Positions 50,216 through 62,600 of a DNA stretch of 64,000 bases are shown here, one piece after another. Source of the DNA: Fodinicola acaciae (lineage in GTDB: Bacteria; Actinomycetota; Actinomycetes; Mycobacteriales; HKI-0501); the NCBI RefSeq assembly GCF_010993745.1, contig NZ_WOTN01000004.1, forward strand, positions 930,001 to 994,000, in the 5' to 3' direction. Below the pieces are notes generated by a model that saw nothing but the letters and a program-made list of their open reading frames with translations, did no database searches and was not told where the DNA came from. A program made the position numbers and the translations under genes. The first letter of the stretch is position 1, and every line of letters starts with the position of its first letter.

Positions 50216-50536
50216 CGAAGAAGAACAGCCCTTGCCGGGAAACCGGCGGCATCAGATGGCTTCGTGTCCTATCGCCAGCAACTGCTACCGCGCCAGTCCT
50301 CGACCCTACACGGATCGAGGCCGGTACGACCTCAGGCTTACGGCCGCGGCACATGACGAGCCGCTGAGCGTACGCGGGCGGTGGTGATCTGCTCCTACCG
50401 TCATCGCCATGACCCGTATTCGGTTTCTGCTGATCGCCTGCCTGGCTCTAGCGTCAACGCTCGGCCTGCAGGCTTCGTTGCATTTCCCGGAAATCCTGCT
50501 CGATCCGACCTCTTTCGCCACTTCGCTGAGCTTGGT

Positions 50537-52636
50537 CTATCTTTCTGTGGTGTTGGTGAGGATGGTTTCGATGCCGGTCCAGCCGCTGCCGAATCCTGGC
50601 GTGCAGGTGGTGAGGGTGGTGCCTTTGCTGTTGTTCGGGCAGTAGCGCAGGCCGTCGCCGTCGATGTCGATGAGGCCGGCGAGTTGATTGTCGGTGATGT
50701 CGACGGTGCGGAGCTGACTGGTTGGTTTCAGGCCTAGCGGAACGTTCACGCACGAGGTGAGCGGGATGCGGTTCGCGCTTTGAGCGATCTGGTTGATGCA
50801 GGTGCGGAACCCGCTGGTGCTAGGCATTGTGCCGATGACGTCGAGGAGACCGTCTCCATTGACGTCGGCAAGGAATATTTTGCTGTCTTTTTCCCATCCG
50901 CCGCCGATGGGTACGCCGGTGCTGAAGGGTGGGCTGTGGCCGGAGTTGTGGAAGTAGAACATGGTGCCGCGTGTGTCGGTGGTGAGAAGGTCGGCGCGTC
51001 CGTCGCGGTCGAGGTCGCCGGCGGACACCTGCGTCGCGCTGTTCCAGTTGGCCCCGCCGCCGTCTTCGCAGCCAACGAATGGGCGGTGGTCGGGGTTGAC
51101 GGAGGCATTGTTGGCGCAGTAGATGAGTTTTCCTGAACTTGCGGAAGGGTCGATGCCGAGCAGGTCTGCGCTGCCGTCACCAGATACGTCGGCGAGCATT
51201 ATGCGGAAATTGCTGAACCAGCCGTTGCCTGTGTAGATGCGTTCGTCGAGTAGTGGCGCCTGGGGGTTTGTCGGCCGGAGGTTGCGGTAGTAATAGAGTT
51301 GGCCGTCCATGGTGACAGCGAGAAGGTCGGTGACGCCGTTCCCGGTCATGTCGGCTTCCAGTATGTGACGGTAGGTGTCCCATCCGTCCTGACTGATATC
51401 CGTGCACGTGTCGAACGGCACGTGATTGGGTTGGGTTTTGGTTTGGTTTGGGCAGTATCGCAACCCGCCGTCGGTTGTGATCGCGAGTAGGTCTCCGACG
51501 CCGTCTCCGGAGTAGTCGTTGTCGGCGCGAGCACGCGGTCCTGCGATCTTTGCCTGACTGATTGTGTTGGTTGCTATGGAGGGGGTGTAGGTGAGTAAGG
51601 CCGGGACGAGGAAGGCTGCGCTGATGATCAGTGCGGTACCGAGGGCGATGGTGCTGTTGGTGATGTGGGGATGCCGTTGGAACGCACGTCTGATCGGGCG
51701 GGTCGCGAGGCCGACGGCGCCGCGTACGGCGGCTCGGCGCCGGCCGTGCCGGATGGCCTTCTCGAATGCGCTGGCGAATGCGCCGCAGGAGGGGAATCGG
51801 TCGGTCGGCTGTGGACTCATCGCCTTGCGGACGACGTTGTCGACCGCGGTCGGCAGGTCGGGTCGCCAGTTACGGATCGGCGGTGCAACCACGTGTCGTT
51901 CACCGGATTCTGGATCGGTGGTTGGTGCCTCTTCGCCGGTCAGGCAGCGATAGATCAGTTGGGCGAGCGAAAACTGATCACCCGAGGGGGTCGCGTACGC
52001 GGGTTCGTCCAAGTTGCCATATTCCGGTGCCGTGTATCCAGGTGTGCCGGGGGAGCGGCCCGGGCGGGTCAGCCGGGGATCGGCTTGATCCACGGAGATG
52101 CCGAAGTCGCAGACAAGCGCGTGTTCGGTCGGAGGCTCACCGGAGATGAGGACGTTCTCGGGTTTGATATCGCGGTGGACGATCCGCTTGCTGTGCATGT
52201 AGTCCAGCGCCGAAGCGACCTGCGAGACGAGGTGCGCCAGTCGCCTCGCGTTCAGTTGTTTTTCTTCGCCTAGCACGACGGCGAGGCTCTGCCCGGCGAC
52301 GTACGGCATCACCAGGTGTACGGGTTCGCCGCTCTGCCAACTGCGCAGGCACTGCACGATGTTGCTGTGGGCCAGGCGTCGCCCGAACTGGGCTTCCCGG
52401 TAGAACCGGATTACCTCTGTCTTGTCGGTGGTCAGATGCGGCAGGAGGAACTTCACCGCCACCCACTGGCCAGAGTCGCGGTCGTATGCCTTGTATACCT
52501 CGCTCATTCTGGATGCGGCAGGGTGTTCGCGGAATTCGTAGCGCGGCAGATGTGCGAGCAGATGCGCTGTCGCTGCCGGCGGAATCGTGTCACCCACGAC
52601 CTGGCCACTCCCCGATACCTCGATAGTCAGCCACAT
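50537..52636 (-). CDS. Transmembrane Ser/Thr protein kinase with FG-GAP/VCBS-like extracellular repeats
   Basis: Residues 30-290 form a Hanks-type kinase: Lys62 (VAVKFL), HRDIKPEN (154-161), DFGIS (177-181), TAPEYG (202-207). A basic juxtamembrane stretch and one TM helix (about 327-350, SAAFLVPALLTY) follow. The outside part (about 370-699) has five to six calcium-loop repeats such as DYSGDGVGDLLAI, DVSGDGSADLLGI, DLDRDGRADLLTT and DVNGDGLLDVIGT, alternating with Cys-containing YCPN segments. This looks like a beta-propeller sensor in place of PASTA repeats. It is divergent from an FHA protein gene. Confidence 0.85.
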   Translation of the reverse strand: MWLTIEVSGSGQVVGDTIPPAATAHLLAHLPRYEFREHPAASRMSEVYKAYDRDSGQWVAVKFLLPHLTTDKTEVIRFYREAQFGRRLAHSNIVQCLRSWQSGEPVHLVMPYVAGQSLAVVLGEEKQLNARRLAHLVSQVASALDYMHSKRIVHRDIKPENVLISGEPPTEHALVCDFGISVDQADPRLTRPGRSPGTPGYTAPEYGNLDEPAYATPSGDQFSLAQLIYRCLTGEEAPTTDPESGERHVVAPPIRNWRPDLPTAVDNVVRKAMSPQPTDRFPSCGAFASAFEKAIRHGRRRAAVRGAVGLATRPIRRAFQRHPHITNSTIALGTALIISAAFLVPALLTYTPSIATNTISQAKIAGPRARADNDYSGDGVGDLLAITTDGGLRYCPNQTKTQPNHVPFDTCTDISQDGWDTYRHILEADMTGNGVTDLLAVTMDGQLYYYRNLRPTNPQAPLLDERIYTGNGWFSNFRIMLADVSGDGSADLLGIDPSASSGKLIYCANNASVNPDHRPFVGCEDGGGANWNSATQVSAGDLDRDGRADLLTTDTRGTMFYFHNSGHSPPFSTGVPIGGGWEKDSKIFLADVNGDGLLDVIGTMPSTSGFRTCINQIAQSANRIPLTSCVNVPLGLKPTSQLRTVDITDNQLAGLIDIDGDGLRYCPNNSKGTTLTTCTPGFGSGWTGIETILTNTTER

Positions 52637-52831
52637 GATGTCCGCACGACCCGACGGCGTCGACGTGCGGACTCACAGAGAATAGTCGAGTGGATACTGA
52701 TCGCGTACCTGGAAGGGGCGGCTCTCTGGTGCTTGAGGAGCCAAGCCCTGGGGTGTCAAGTCCTGAACTGGGAGGGGTCCCATTTCGGGTGGGTTAGCCT
52801 GATGTCAGGTCGCATCGAAGGAGGCCAGATT
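52637..52831. other. Divergent promoter region of the kinase and FHA genes (195 bases)
   Basis: The gap holds both promoters. Apart from the strong GAAGGAGG ribosome site at its right end, I see no clear operator. Confidence 0.4.
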
Positions 52832-53611
52832 ATGGGTGGCCTGGTTGCCTGGCCGTTGGAGGCCTCGACACCAAGCCTGGCCGCGGCGGTGCCGGACGCG
52901 CCTCCGGGGTCGATCGTGACGTTGTCCGCCGAGGGCGGGTACGTCGCGACACCACGAGAGTTCACCCTGGTGTTTGGCCGGGAGAGCGAGAATGTGCATG
53001 TGCCGATCGGTGCCGACGACCGTCACGTGAGTCGCCAACAGGGGGAGTTCACGTTCGACCATGGGAAATGGTGGATGCGCAACCTTGGCCAGTTGCCTAT
53101 CCGGCTGCCGCGCGACCGGATGCTGTTGAAGGGCCACGGGATGCCAGTGCCAGGAGGCTACCTTCCGCTGCTGATCGGCGCGCCTGGTGAGCAGGAACAC
53201 CTGTTGGAAGTCCGGATCGTCACGCGGTCGCGCGAGGCCGCATCGAGTGCGTCTGGAAGAAAGACGCTGGGGTCGCCCTACGACCTGAGTGAAAACGAGC
53301 GGCTGGTCCTGACCTCGCTGGCGCAGCGTTACCTGCGCGGAGAGGAGTACCCGCAGCCCGTGACCTGGGGAACGGTGACCGACGACATGCGTCAAATCGT
53401 CCCCGACGTGACGTGGATTTCACGCACCGTACAGAACGTCGTGGAGCGTGTCCGCAGGCGACTGTCCGATAAGCCGTACTACGTCCGGGGCCTTCGCGCC
53501 GAGGAGATCCAACCTCCGCTTGGGAACACACTCAACGTGAATCTCATCCGCGTATTGTTGGAAAGCTCGACCCTGTTGCCGGAGGATCTGTCCGAGCTCC
53601 CCAGCGACTGA
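52832..53611 (+). CDS. FHA domain protein with C-terminal winged-helix-like region
   Basis: The 259-residue protein has an FHA-like fold in residues about 25-120: VFGRESENVHVPI and DRHVSRQQGEF correspond to the GR...SRxH signature, with Gln in place of the usual His, and RNLG supplies the Asn loop. Residues 160-230 (LSENERLVLTSLAQRYLRGE, ISRTVQNVVERVRRRLSD) resemble a winged-helix DNA-binding region. ATG 52832 follows GAAGGAGG by eight bases. It probably reads phosphothreonine made by the divergent kinase and may act as a transcription factor. Confidence 0.72.
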   Translation: MGGLVAWPLEASTPSLAAAVPDAPPGSIVTLSAEGGYVATPREFTLVFGRESENVHVPIGADDRHVSRQQGEFTFDHGKWWMRNLGQLPIRLPRDRMLLKGHGMPVPGGYLPLLIGAPGEQEHLLEVRIVTRSREAASSASGRKTLGSPYDLSENERLVLTSLAQRYLRGEEYPQPVTWGTVTDDMRQIVPDVTWISRTVQNVVERVRRRLSDKPYYVRGLRAEEIQPPLGNTLNVNLIRVLLESSTLLPEDLSELPSD

Positions 53612-53781
53612 CCGCTGAGGCACAGGACGAGTTCAATGAATATTGGCGACAGTCGATGAGCACGGGTCGAAGCGACAGAGGGCCATCGCCGGCCGAGACA
53701 CCTCGTGTCAGTGCGCCTGTGAAAGCGCTCTTCGATGCGCGGTCTGCGCGGCATCAGTCGGTCGTACCAGGAGGTAAGTCA

Positions 53782-54156
53782 ATGTGGCGGCGTATGGTGT
53801 CGTGGCTTCTCGCCCGCGGAACGCAGCCGCCTCCGACGATCGGCGGCGAGGGTCGGAGGGTAGAAGAAGTCCACGTCTCCCATGTCGCGGATACCCCTCC
53901 TCCCAACAATGCCCAGGTGTTTGGCGCTGTCAACTTCCTGAGTGAAGGCGCAAACCTGGCAAGCGATTGCCGAGTGTTTCTTCACCCTGCCCCACCTGGG
54001 CTTGACGCCGATCAAGGGCGAATGTTCCTGCTGCAGTTCCTGTTTCAGCGCGAACGAAACGGAACGCTCAGGCCTGGGATTACTGAACGTATGGATATAG
54101 CTGAGATTGAAATATCAGAGTACGGCGAGGTCACAATGGCAGTCGTCTACCGCTAA
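53782..54156 (+). CDS. Hypothetical protein downstream of the FHA gene
   Basis: The 124-residue product starts at ATG 53782, seven bases after AGGAGG; an in-frame ATG at 53656 would add 42 residues without a ribosome site. Visible parts are a short hydrophobic-basic start (WRRMVSWLLARG) and a compact C-terminal region (GRMFLLQFLFQRERNGTLRP, MDIAEIEISEYGEVTMAVVY). No family is recognised. Its position suggests a link to the kinase-FHA group. Confidence 0.55.
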   Translation: MWRRMVSWLLARGTQPPPTIGGEGRRVEEVHVSHVADTPPPNNAQVFGAVNFLSEGANLASDCRVFLHPAPPGLDADQGRMFLLQFLFQRERNGTLRPGITERMDIAEIEISEYGEVTMAVVYR

Positions 54157-55502
54157 GCGCGTCAGTTTCTGGAAAGCACACTCTGACCTGATCGCTGAAC
54201 AGGCTCCGTGCGACGGGACGGGAGTCGACGTCATCGGTAACGACGAGGTGGCTACTTGTGTTCGAAGAGAACCAAACGCCTCGAAAATGAGGCGAGGTCT
54301 ATGGTGCTGTGCCTCGGGCAGCGGACGCGTTCGAATGGCGTTGACATGGAGCCGCGGCTGGGCCGCGCGCTTCTTCCTGATGGGGGACGCAACGGTAGTT
54401 GTCCGCCGGGTGCTGATGGCCTGGAACTCGCGTTTCCAACCTCTACAGGAGTCAGCGATGAACCGTGGTGCTACCGAGGATCGGGATGCCGTCGACCTCC
54501 ACCCGGAGGGTGAACCTCATTAGTCGGTTGCCGTTTTCGCGAACGGTACCCATCCCGCCATTGCCAGCAATAGCAGCGGTCGTGGTTGGTCCGCTACTGC
54601 TTTCCGCGGGGTTAGCGACGTGGCTTTTGGTAGACATCTCCAGAGTTCCGGCGTCCCTGCTGTTGCAGCTGATCTCCACAGCAGATCCCGTCCGTTCCAG
54701 GTGCATCGAAGACACGAAGTGATCGCCGTCGAAAACGATATCGGTGGCACCTGCAACCTGGATCTCACGGGCCTCCCTGTCGACAGGCGGCCGCGTTGTT
54801 ACCGTCCGTGGCCGGCTGCCACGTGGGAGGCAGCAGCGCGGTGGGCGAAGGGTTATGCGCTGGGCTCGCGGTCGCTTGGGCCGTCGGATGAGCAGGTGCG
54901 GAGCCACAGCCGCCGCCCAGGAGCGCCGGGTCCCAGCATCGTGAGCGCCACGCCAGCACAGCACGTCGAGACGGTGCTGTGGACAGGCGCGAACCTAGCG
55001 TTTTTCACTGAAGTTCGTTGCTCATCGACGGTCATAAGGTCGCTATATCGGAAACTGCCGGGACCGGTCGCGATTCGGACATTTCAACCCTTGCGAGGCT
55101 AGGGTCGCGGCGTGTATTGGGAACATCGTCGTGCCGTGCGGGCACAGGCAGCGGATTCGCCTGCCAACAAACATGGCTTGCAGTTCAGATTGGATCGATT
55201 CGGCGGTCAACCGAGCGCGGCCCCAGCCTGCGAGCAGAAAAGAATGCGCCACCGCAGATCCTCTACGACGGGCTGGCAATGTGTGCGTCCCAGCGTCCAC
55301 CGGGGCAGACCAAGACGAGCCGCAGCTTGAGGACCGCCGTGGATATCGGTCTGCCATCGCTGAGACGAGGCGGTAATTGTCCGCTTTGGGAGCGGTCCGG
55401 CCGTGGAGGTGAAAGCGTCGATGACGGCGGCGTCCCATCGCGGTAGACCGGATGATCGCGGCCGGCAGCCAATGGCCCAATGTCTCGGAGGGACCGAACG
55501 TC
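54157..55502. other. Long gap (1.35 kb) without a confident gene
   Basis: The most protein-like text is on the minus strand from about 54780 to the stop at 54452: IVFDGDHFVSSMHLERTGSA and LMRFTLRVEVDGIPILGSTT. Its N-terminal extension is Arg/Pro-rich and unlike a protein. Several overlapping frames on both strands compete without a ribosome site. I treat this as non-coding or a decayed gene. Confidence 0.4.
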
Positions 55503-56381
55503 ATGTCTGAACTGGGAGCAGGAACACCGAATGGCGCCAGCGTGGAATCCCGCGGTACCCGAATCTCCGGGACAAGAATGCCCGCTACGGCGACGATCGC
55601 CGGCATCCTGTGGGTGTTGAGCGGGTTTTCCTACCTGTGGGTCGCTTCGAGCGGACACCAGCTCGTCGCGGCCAGGGACGCACAGTATGGGGATCAGGGC
55701 GGAACGGCCATCGGGGACCTTATTTTCGTCCTCTTCGTTGCGGTGGCGATCACTACATTCGTTTCGGCGTATCTATTTTTCAGCGGGAAGGACACGCGAA
55801 TCGTTTTGAGCGTGGTCGCCGCTTTCTCGCTCTGTGGCTTCTTTGGGCTACTTCTGACGATACCGGCCATCATTCTTCAGTGGACCGGAAGTAGCAGCCG
55901 GTGGCTGGAGGCCCGGGCGGAGGTTCGGCGCATCGCGGCTGGAGGTAGCGTGACGCCGCACACGAGTGAGGCCTCCTGGCCCGCTGAGATCGACCAACGG
56001 GTACGAGAGGTTCCGAGACTCGTCATGTTGAGAACCGAATCTGTACGAGAGGTGATTGTCACTCTGTTCGACAGGGTTGCTCCCAGCCTCACCGCCTCTC
56101 CCACCACCTCGTGGAAGATCGAGCAACCCTCTTCTAGAAAGGTGTTGTCGGGCGAGCTGCGCGAGGTGGCCGAAGCCCTGAGTGGGAAACTCGATGCCGA
56201 CGCTCGCCGTCCCGACCATCTTGGCTTTGAAATCGGCATCGAGAGCCGTGACGAATGCAGCATCGGATACGTAGAGTCGGTGCGCTCGGCACCGTCTGGC
56301 GATGCTGCAAGTAGAACCTCGTACCGGATCGCATTCACAGGCGAAACGTTTACGCTGTTCGGGGATTTGCGACAGAATTAG
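55503..56381 (+). CDS. Hypothetical membrane protein with a cytosolic C-terminal domain
   Basis: The 292-residue product has three hydrophobic segments in its first 125 residues (ATIAGILWVLSGFSYLWVAS, LIFVLFVAVAITTFVSAYLF, VAAFSLCGFFGLLLTIPAII). A soluble domain of about 165 residues follows, ending ASRTSYRIAFTGETFTLFGD. ATG 55503 lies about eleven bases after GGAGGG. The family is unknown. It precedes the RHS gene in the same direction by 236 bases. Confidence 0.6.
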   Translation: MSELGAGTPNGASVESRGTRISGTRMPATATIAGILWVLSGFSYLWVASSGHQLVAARDAQYGDQGGTAIGDLIFVLFVAVAITTFVSAYLFFSGKDTRIVLSVVAAFSLCGFFGLLLTIPAIILQWTGSSSRWLEARAEVRRIAAGGSVTPHTSEASWPAEIDQRVREVPRLVMLRTESVREVIVTLFDRVAPSLTASPTTSWKIEQPSSRKVLSGELREVAEALSGKLDADARRPDHLGFEIGIESRDECSIGYVESVRSAPSGDAASRTSYRIAFTGETFTLFGDLRQN

Positions 56382-56617
56382 TGACGCACTCCCTGGCTGT
56401 GGCCCATTCTGCGGCGCGTATGCTGGCGATCGACGATGGCCTGGACACATGAGATTGGTGCGCTGCCGGAACTTCCCAGAATTCTAGGAATTGTGCGGAT
56501 CGGGGCGAAGGTCACGGTCTGGCAAATACGATCCGGTGATGGGCCGGCTGGCCTGTTGAGCCAGCGATGTATTTGGTAATTATCGTGTGAAATTCCTCTT
56601 TCGTCGGCGAGGTTACC
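56382..56617. other. Gap before the RHS gene (236 bases)
   Basis: AT-richer sequence including TTTGGTAATTATCGTGTG near its right end probably carries the promoter of the RHS gene. No RNA gene is recognised. Confidence 0.4.
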
Positions 56618-59600
56618 TTGTCTCACCACATTTCGAAGCGGTTATGGATGTTGGCCGGCGCCGTTGTGTTGGTGTTGGTCGCGGCCTCATTGGTGGCTGT
56701 AGCCATGGGACACCAGTCGGCCGGCCCAGGCTTGCTTCCAGGAGGCTCTCCTGGCGGCTCGGTACCGAGAGTGTCCTACGCCTACGATGCGGCGGGCCGA
56801 CTGGCAGGCGTGTCACGGGGAACCCGAGCGGGTGGCGCGGCCGTTTCGGCGCGGTACGGCTATGACGCGGCGGGAAACATGACCGGTGTCGAACGTTCGG
56901 CATCGTATGCGCCGTCGGTGATGGGTGTGACGCCGACGCGTGCTTCGACAGGCTCGCCGGTGACAATCTCGGGCACGGGATTCATAGCGTTGCCGGCGGC
57001 CAATACGGTGACATTCAACGGAGTTCGAGCCACCGTCACAGCCGCGACAGCTAGCACATTGAGTGTTGTTGTGCCGCAGGGCGCCACGACCGGCGCGGTT
57101 GATGTGTCGACCTCGACCGGTAGAGGCGTAAGCAACCAGCCATTCGTGGTGCTGCGGCCTACGCCGCGGCTCGCCGTGACAAGCGTGAATCCAGTCACCG
57201 GCCATGCGGGAAGCACGATAACCATTACTGGTTCTGGATTTGAAGCGACCCCGACGGGCAACGCCGTCGCGTTTGGGTTGACTCGGGCCCGGGTGATCGC
57301 GGCGTCGCCGTCGCGATTGACGGCGGTGGTGCCGGATGCTGCGGGTTCAGGGCCGATCACGGTCGCGACGACCAGCGGCGCCAGCGTGACCTCGGCCGCG
57401 GACTTTGTCGCGGTGCCACGAGGCTACGACATGGCGACCGTACAGGTGGGCCCGAGGTTGGTCGCGGACAGTACACCTGGGCGCATCGATCTGGACGCGG
57501 GGAAGGTCGGGTTTTTCCGATTCTATGGTATGAAAGGTCAGCGACTGAGCTTGGGTTTTACCGGCTCCACATTCAAGGGCGACTTCCGTGTCGCGCCGTT
57601 CACTCCGTACGGCGCGCCGTTCGCGCGGGCCGAATATGACGCGCCGCGGTCGGGAAAAGACCTGGACGGTAGTTATGAGTTGCCGCCGCTGCCGACTACC
57701 GGCATTTACCAGATCGCGGTCGACGCGATCGATCGAGGTGCCGGGTCGGCGCAGGCCTGGCTGTCGGCCCGGAAAACCGGTGCGGTCGGCGCCAATGGCG
57801 CACGGCGGCCGGTGAGGTTCGACCGTCCTGGCCAGCAGACGGAGTTAACGTTGTGGGCGTCGGCCGGTCAACATGTCGGACTCGGATTCACACCTCTGGG
57901 CGCGCGTAAGCTCGCTGGGATTGGCCTGGCTGTGCGTGACCCGGATGGAGCGCCGGTTCCGTGGGATCTGCAGGCAAACACCGTCGCCGGGACGAAAGGG
58001 CTCGACGGTAGTGGCGGGTTCACCTTCACCGCGTCGCGTACGGGACCGTACAAGGTCGTAGTCAATTCATCCGACGGCAATCTCGGCCAGATGGCGGTGA
58101 TCGCATCAGTGGCCCGCGACGTCGGTTCCATCGATCTCCGTAGGGGAAAATCGTTCAGTATCAGCCGTCCTGGACAGGGCGTCATCCTGACCTACGACGG
58201 TATGGTCGGTCAGCGACTGAGTCTGGATTTCCCAAACTGGCGGTTCGCTCACGACTCCTACGTTACCGTGCTGGCGCCGAACAGGCGGCCGTTGTGGTCG
58301 GACGAAGCGGTGGGCAACCATGTGGACATTCCGATGTTGCCGGCGACGGGGAGATACAAGGTCTTGGTCAACCCGTGGTCATCGACTGGGTCAGCCATTG
58401 CGCTGTTGAGCCCGCGCCGGGAGGCCGGCACGGTGTCGGCAACCGGTCCTGCCGCCACTGTCGCGTTGTCTCGACCGCAGCAGCCGGTTGGGCTGGGCTT
58501 TTCGGCCAGTCGGGGGAAGGGACTAGCCTTCGCGGTCAGCAATTGGACCTTGCCTGCACGTGCGAAGATCCGAGCGCTTCTCATCAGCCCAGAGGGATCT
58601 GTTGAAGAGTCACTCGATGACGTCGGATCGCATTCCCTTTTCTGGTACACGCCGACGGCGACCGGCCGTCATGAGCTCGTGCTGATGGCACAAGACGCCA
58701 GCAGTGTCGGATCGGTCGCGATCACCTTGTCGAACGGGCGTGAGGGCGGCACTCTGCCGATCGGCTCGACCCGAGTGATGTCCGTGGCGCGGCCGGGACA
58801 ACAGACCCGGTTCACCTTTGCGGGAACGGTAGGTCAGCGGCTGACGCTCGGCGTAGCCTCATCCACCGTGGCCGCCGACGCGCGCGTCATCTGGGAGACG
58901 GGAAGCCCGGACCGCGCACTCGTTGTTGACGCGTCGGTCCCCGAGAGCGGACTCACGATCGGCCCTCTTCCTGGTTCTGGCACATATGAGGTCAACGTCT
59001 ATCCACTCGGCGGCCCGGGAGTTGCAGCCGTCACGCTCAGCTCAGCCCGTATGGCCAGTGCTCGGCCGGCCCTTTATCAGCAGCGAAGCGGAAATGATCA
59101 ACCGATCAGCCACACCCCACATCGGATTCTTCCGCCATCCAAGCCATCGAGGCCCGGCGCCGGCAACGCGTGGACGCCCGACAATCGAAACTTGGCCGGC
59201 GCCGATTGGAACACCCACCTGCCGGCGACGGGGGATGCGGGGCCCGTGCCCCTGCGAGCCACGAGCGGTGCCACCGCACTCTCAGGAATCGTCAAGACCC
59301 TCGACGGTGCGCCGCTGCCAGCAGTGTCGGTCTCGGCGGGCGCCACTCGTACGACGACCGATATACAGGGCCGGTTTCTTTTGGGCCTACCGGCGGGCCA
59401 TCATGTATTGCGCGTGGACGGAGCAGCAGCCAATGGGCCGGGTCGTCGGTTTGGGCTCTTCGACATCGGTGTCGATGTCGCCGCCGGTCGTACAACGGTA
59501 CTGCCGTACCCCATTTGGATGTCCACATTGGACGTTGAACATGTCGTACGGTTCGCCGCTCCGGCTACGCGAGAGGTGGTGATCACCACTCCAGCCATAC

Positions 59601-62600
59601 CGGGATTGGAGGTGCACCTGCCCAAGGGCGCGGTGGTACGTGACACGGCTGGTAAACCAGTGACTTCACTGGGAATTACTGCGATTCCTATCGACCGTCC
59701 GCCGTTTCCGTTGCCGAACTCGCGGGTTCCGGTCTACTTCACCGTCCAGCCGGGGAGCGCGTACGTGTTTCCAACTGGCGCCCGGGTCATCTATCCGAAT
59801 TACACACATGCACGTTGCGGCGCGGTGATGGACTTTTGGCACTACGATCCTGCCGGACGTGGCTGGTTCGTCTACGGACACGGAAAAGTCACCTCGGATG
59901 GCCGCCAGGTGGTGCCAGACAAAGGCACCGAGGTCTACCAGTTCACCGGCGCGATGCTCATCCAACCCGCCGGTGCCGCGCCACCTCCGACGGGGCCACC
60001 GCCTGGTGGCGACGCGACCGGCGCCGACCCGGTTGACCTGGCGACCGGATTGATGATCGGATCCCAGACCGATCTACGCCTTGATGACACGGTGCCGATA
60101 TCGGTCAGCCGCACCTACCAGCAATCCGACACCAGTCAGCGGCCGTTCGGCACCGGCTACAACCTCGACTACAACATGTATCTCTACTCAAGCAAGCAAT
60201 GGCTTGATGGGCAGCTGATCCTGCCTAATGGCAGTCGTATCACCTATCACCGCACGACCACCGGCGGCACCGCGGATGCCGGCTATCGAAACGCGGTGTT
60301 CGCTGCCGACCCTACCCCAACCCCATTCGCTGGTTCGGTGTTGGCGTGGAACGGAGATGGGTGGGACGTACGGCTACGTAACGGTACGACGTACGTGTTC
60401 GGTGAAGAGGCGCCGTTGCAAGCAGTCCGCGACCGCTACGGCAACACAGTCACCATCACCCGCGCACCCGCATCGCCCGACCCCGACGGCGTGACGCGCG
60501 CCAAAGGCCCTATCACGCAGGTCACGTCACCGCACGGCAGGTGGATCCGGTTTTCCTACGACATCAGCGAACGCATCACCCGAGCCGAAGACAACCTCGG
60601 CAGGGCGATCGCCTACGTCTACGACGGCACCGGACACCTGAGCACCGTCACCGATCCCACCGGCGCCGTCACGACGTACACCTACAACAAGAACGGAAAA
60701 CTGGCCACCATCAAGGACCCACGCGGCGCCATCGCGCTGTCCAATGTGTACGACACCGCCGGCCGCGTCGCCCAGCAGACACTTGCCGACGGCAGCACCT
60801 ACCGGATCGGGTACAGCACCGGCGCCTGGGGCGCGGTCACCGCGACCACACTGACCGACCCACGCGGCATCCGTCGCCGTGTCACCTTCAACGGTGACGG
60901 ATACTCGACCAGCGACACCCGTGCATACGGCACCGATCTCGCTCAGACCACCGCGATCGTCCGGGACCGGAAGACAAACCAGCCAGTCGCGATCACTGAC
61001 GCACTGGGCCGCACCACCCAGCTGAGCTACGACCCCTTCGGCCACGTGATCGCCCGCACCGACATGGCCGGCACCGATCAAGAACGCACCGAACGGCACA
61101 CCTACCACGGGCCGTACGACCAGCTCAGCCAACAAACCGACGCGCTCGGGCGAACCACCACCTACCGATACCGAGGCGCCGCCCTGTCCGCGATCACCGA
61201 TCCCTTGGGCCGCACCACAAGGCTTGCCGTCGGCAGGGACGGACAGCCCACCTCCATCACCGACAATCTCGGCGACACCATCACCTACGGCTACCTGCTC
61301 GGCGATCAGGCCACCATCACCGACCCACTCGGCCACACATCCCGACAGGTCGTCGACGGAGCCGGTCGCGCCGTCGTTGCCATCAATCCGATCGGTGCCA
61401 CCACCAGCAATACCTACGACCAAGACGACCGAACCATCTCGACAACCGACCCGCTGGGACAGATCACCCGATACACCTACGACACCAACGGAAACCTCAC
61501 CCAAGTCACCGATCCCCGCGGCAACTCCACCACCAACACCTACGACTCGCGCAACCGACTCATCCGCTCGACCGACCCGCTCCGCCGCAGCTGGTCCTAC
61601 GGATACGACCGCAATGGCAACCGCACCGCTGTCACTGACGCCCGCGGCAGGCCAACCCGATACGGCTACGACGCACTGGACCGGATGACCTCCGCCCGCT
61701 ACGACACCACGCACGGGACACCGGAGAGCTCAATCAGCTACGCGTACGACACGGGCAACCGCATCACCGCCATCAACGACTCCACCGGCCCCAGCCTCAC
61801 CTACACCTACGACGCATTCGATGACATCGCGCGCGCCAGCACCGGGGGCTCAGCATTCACCTACAGCTACGACAACGCTGGACGACGTACGGCGATGTCG
61901 GTTGGCCGAGGCCCTTCCGTCTCCTACAGCTACGACGCGGCCGACCAACTGACCGACCTCACACGTGATGGAGACACGGTGGCGATTCGTTATGACGGTG
62001 CGGGCCGACGGTCCGCAGTGAGTCTGCCCAACGGAATTACCCAAAACTACCGTTATGACACCTCTAGCCGGCTCACCAGCATCGCCTACCAACGGGATCA
62101 GGTGCGCTTCGGCGACCTTCGCTACAGCTACGATGCCGCCGGCCAACTCACCAGTATCGAAGGCCGACTTGCCAATGTAAGCATCCCTACCACGCAGGCT
62201 CCCGCCACCTACGACGCCGCCAACCAGCTCACCGCGCACGGGACAACGCACCTGACCTATGACGCGAACGGAAACGTGACCTTCGACGGTCGCACCAAAT
62301 ACAACTGGAACGGTCGTAACCAACTCGCGGCCACCGCATCCGGCGCCATGGCCACGCGGTACACATACGACGCACTCGGCAGGCGCACGAGCAAGACCAT
62401 TGGGACATCGAAAACCGGCTACCTGCACGACGGCCTGAATGTCGCACAAGAACTCACCGGTGCCACCCCCTCCGCAGTCCTGCTCACCGGCGGCGTCGAC
62501 GAAGTGTTCGCTCGCACCAATGGAGACGGAACGCAATCACTGCTCACCGACGGGCTCAACAACACGATAGGAGTCGCCGACGCCTCCGGAACCGTGTCGG

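Noticed and set aside
50409-50645. Plus-strand 78-codon frame with a signal-like start
   Set aside because: Most of it lies antisense to the end of the kinase gene, and no ribosome site is seen.
55043-55606. Minus-strand 187-codon frame
   Set aside because: Its text is not protein-like and it overlaps the start of a membrane protein with clear helices.
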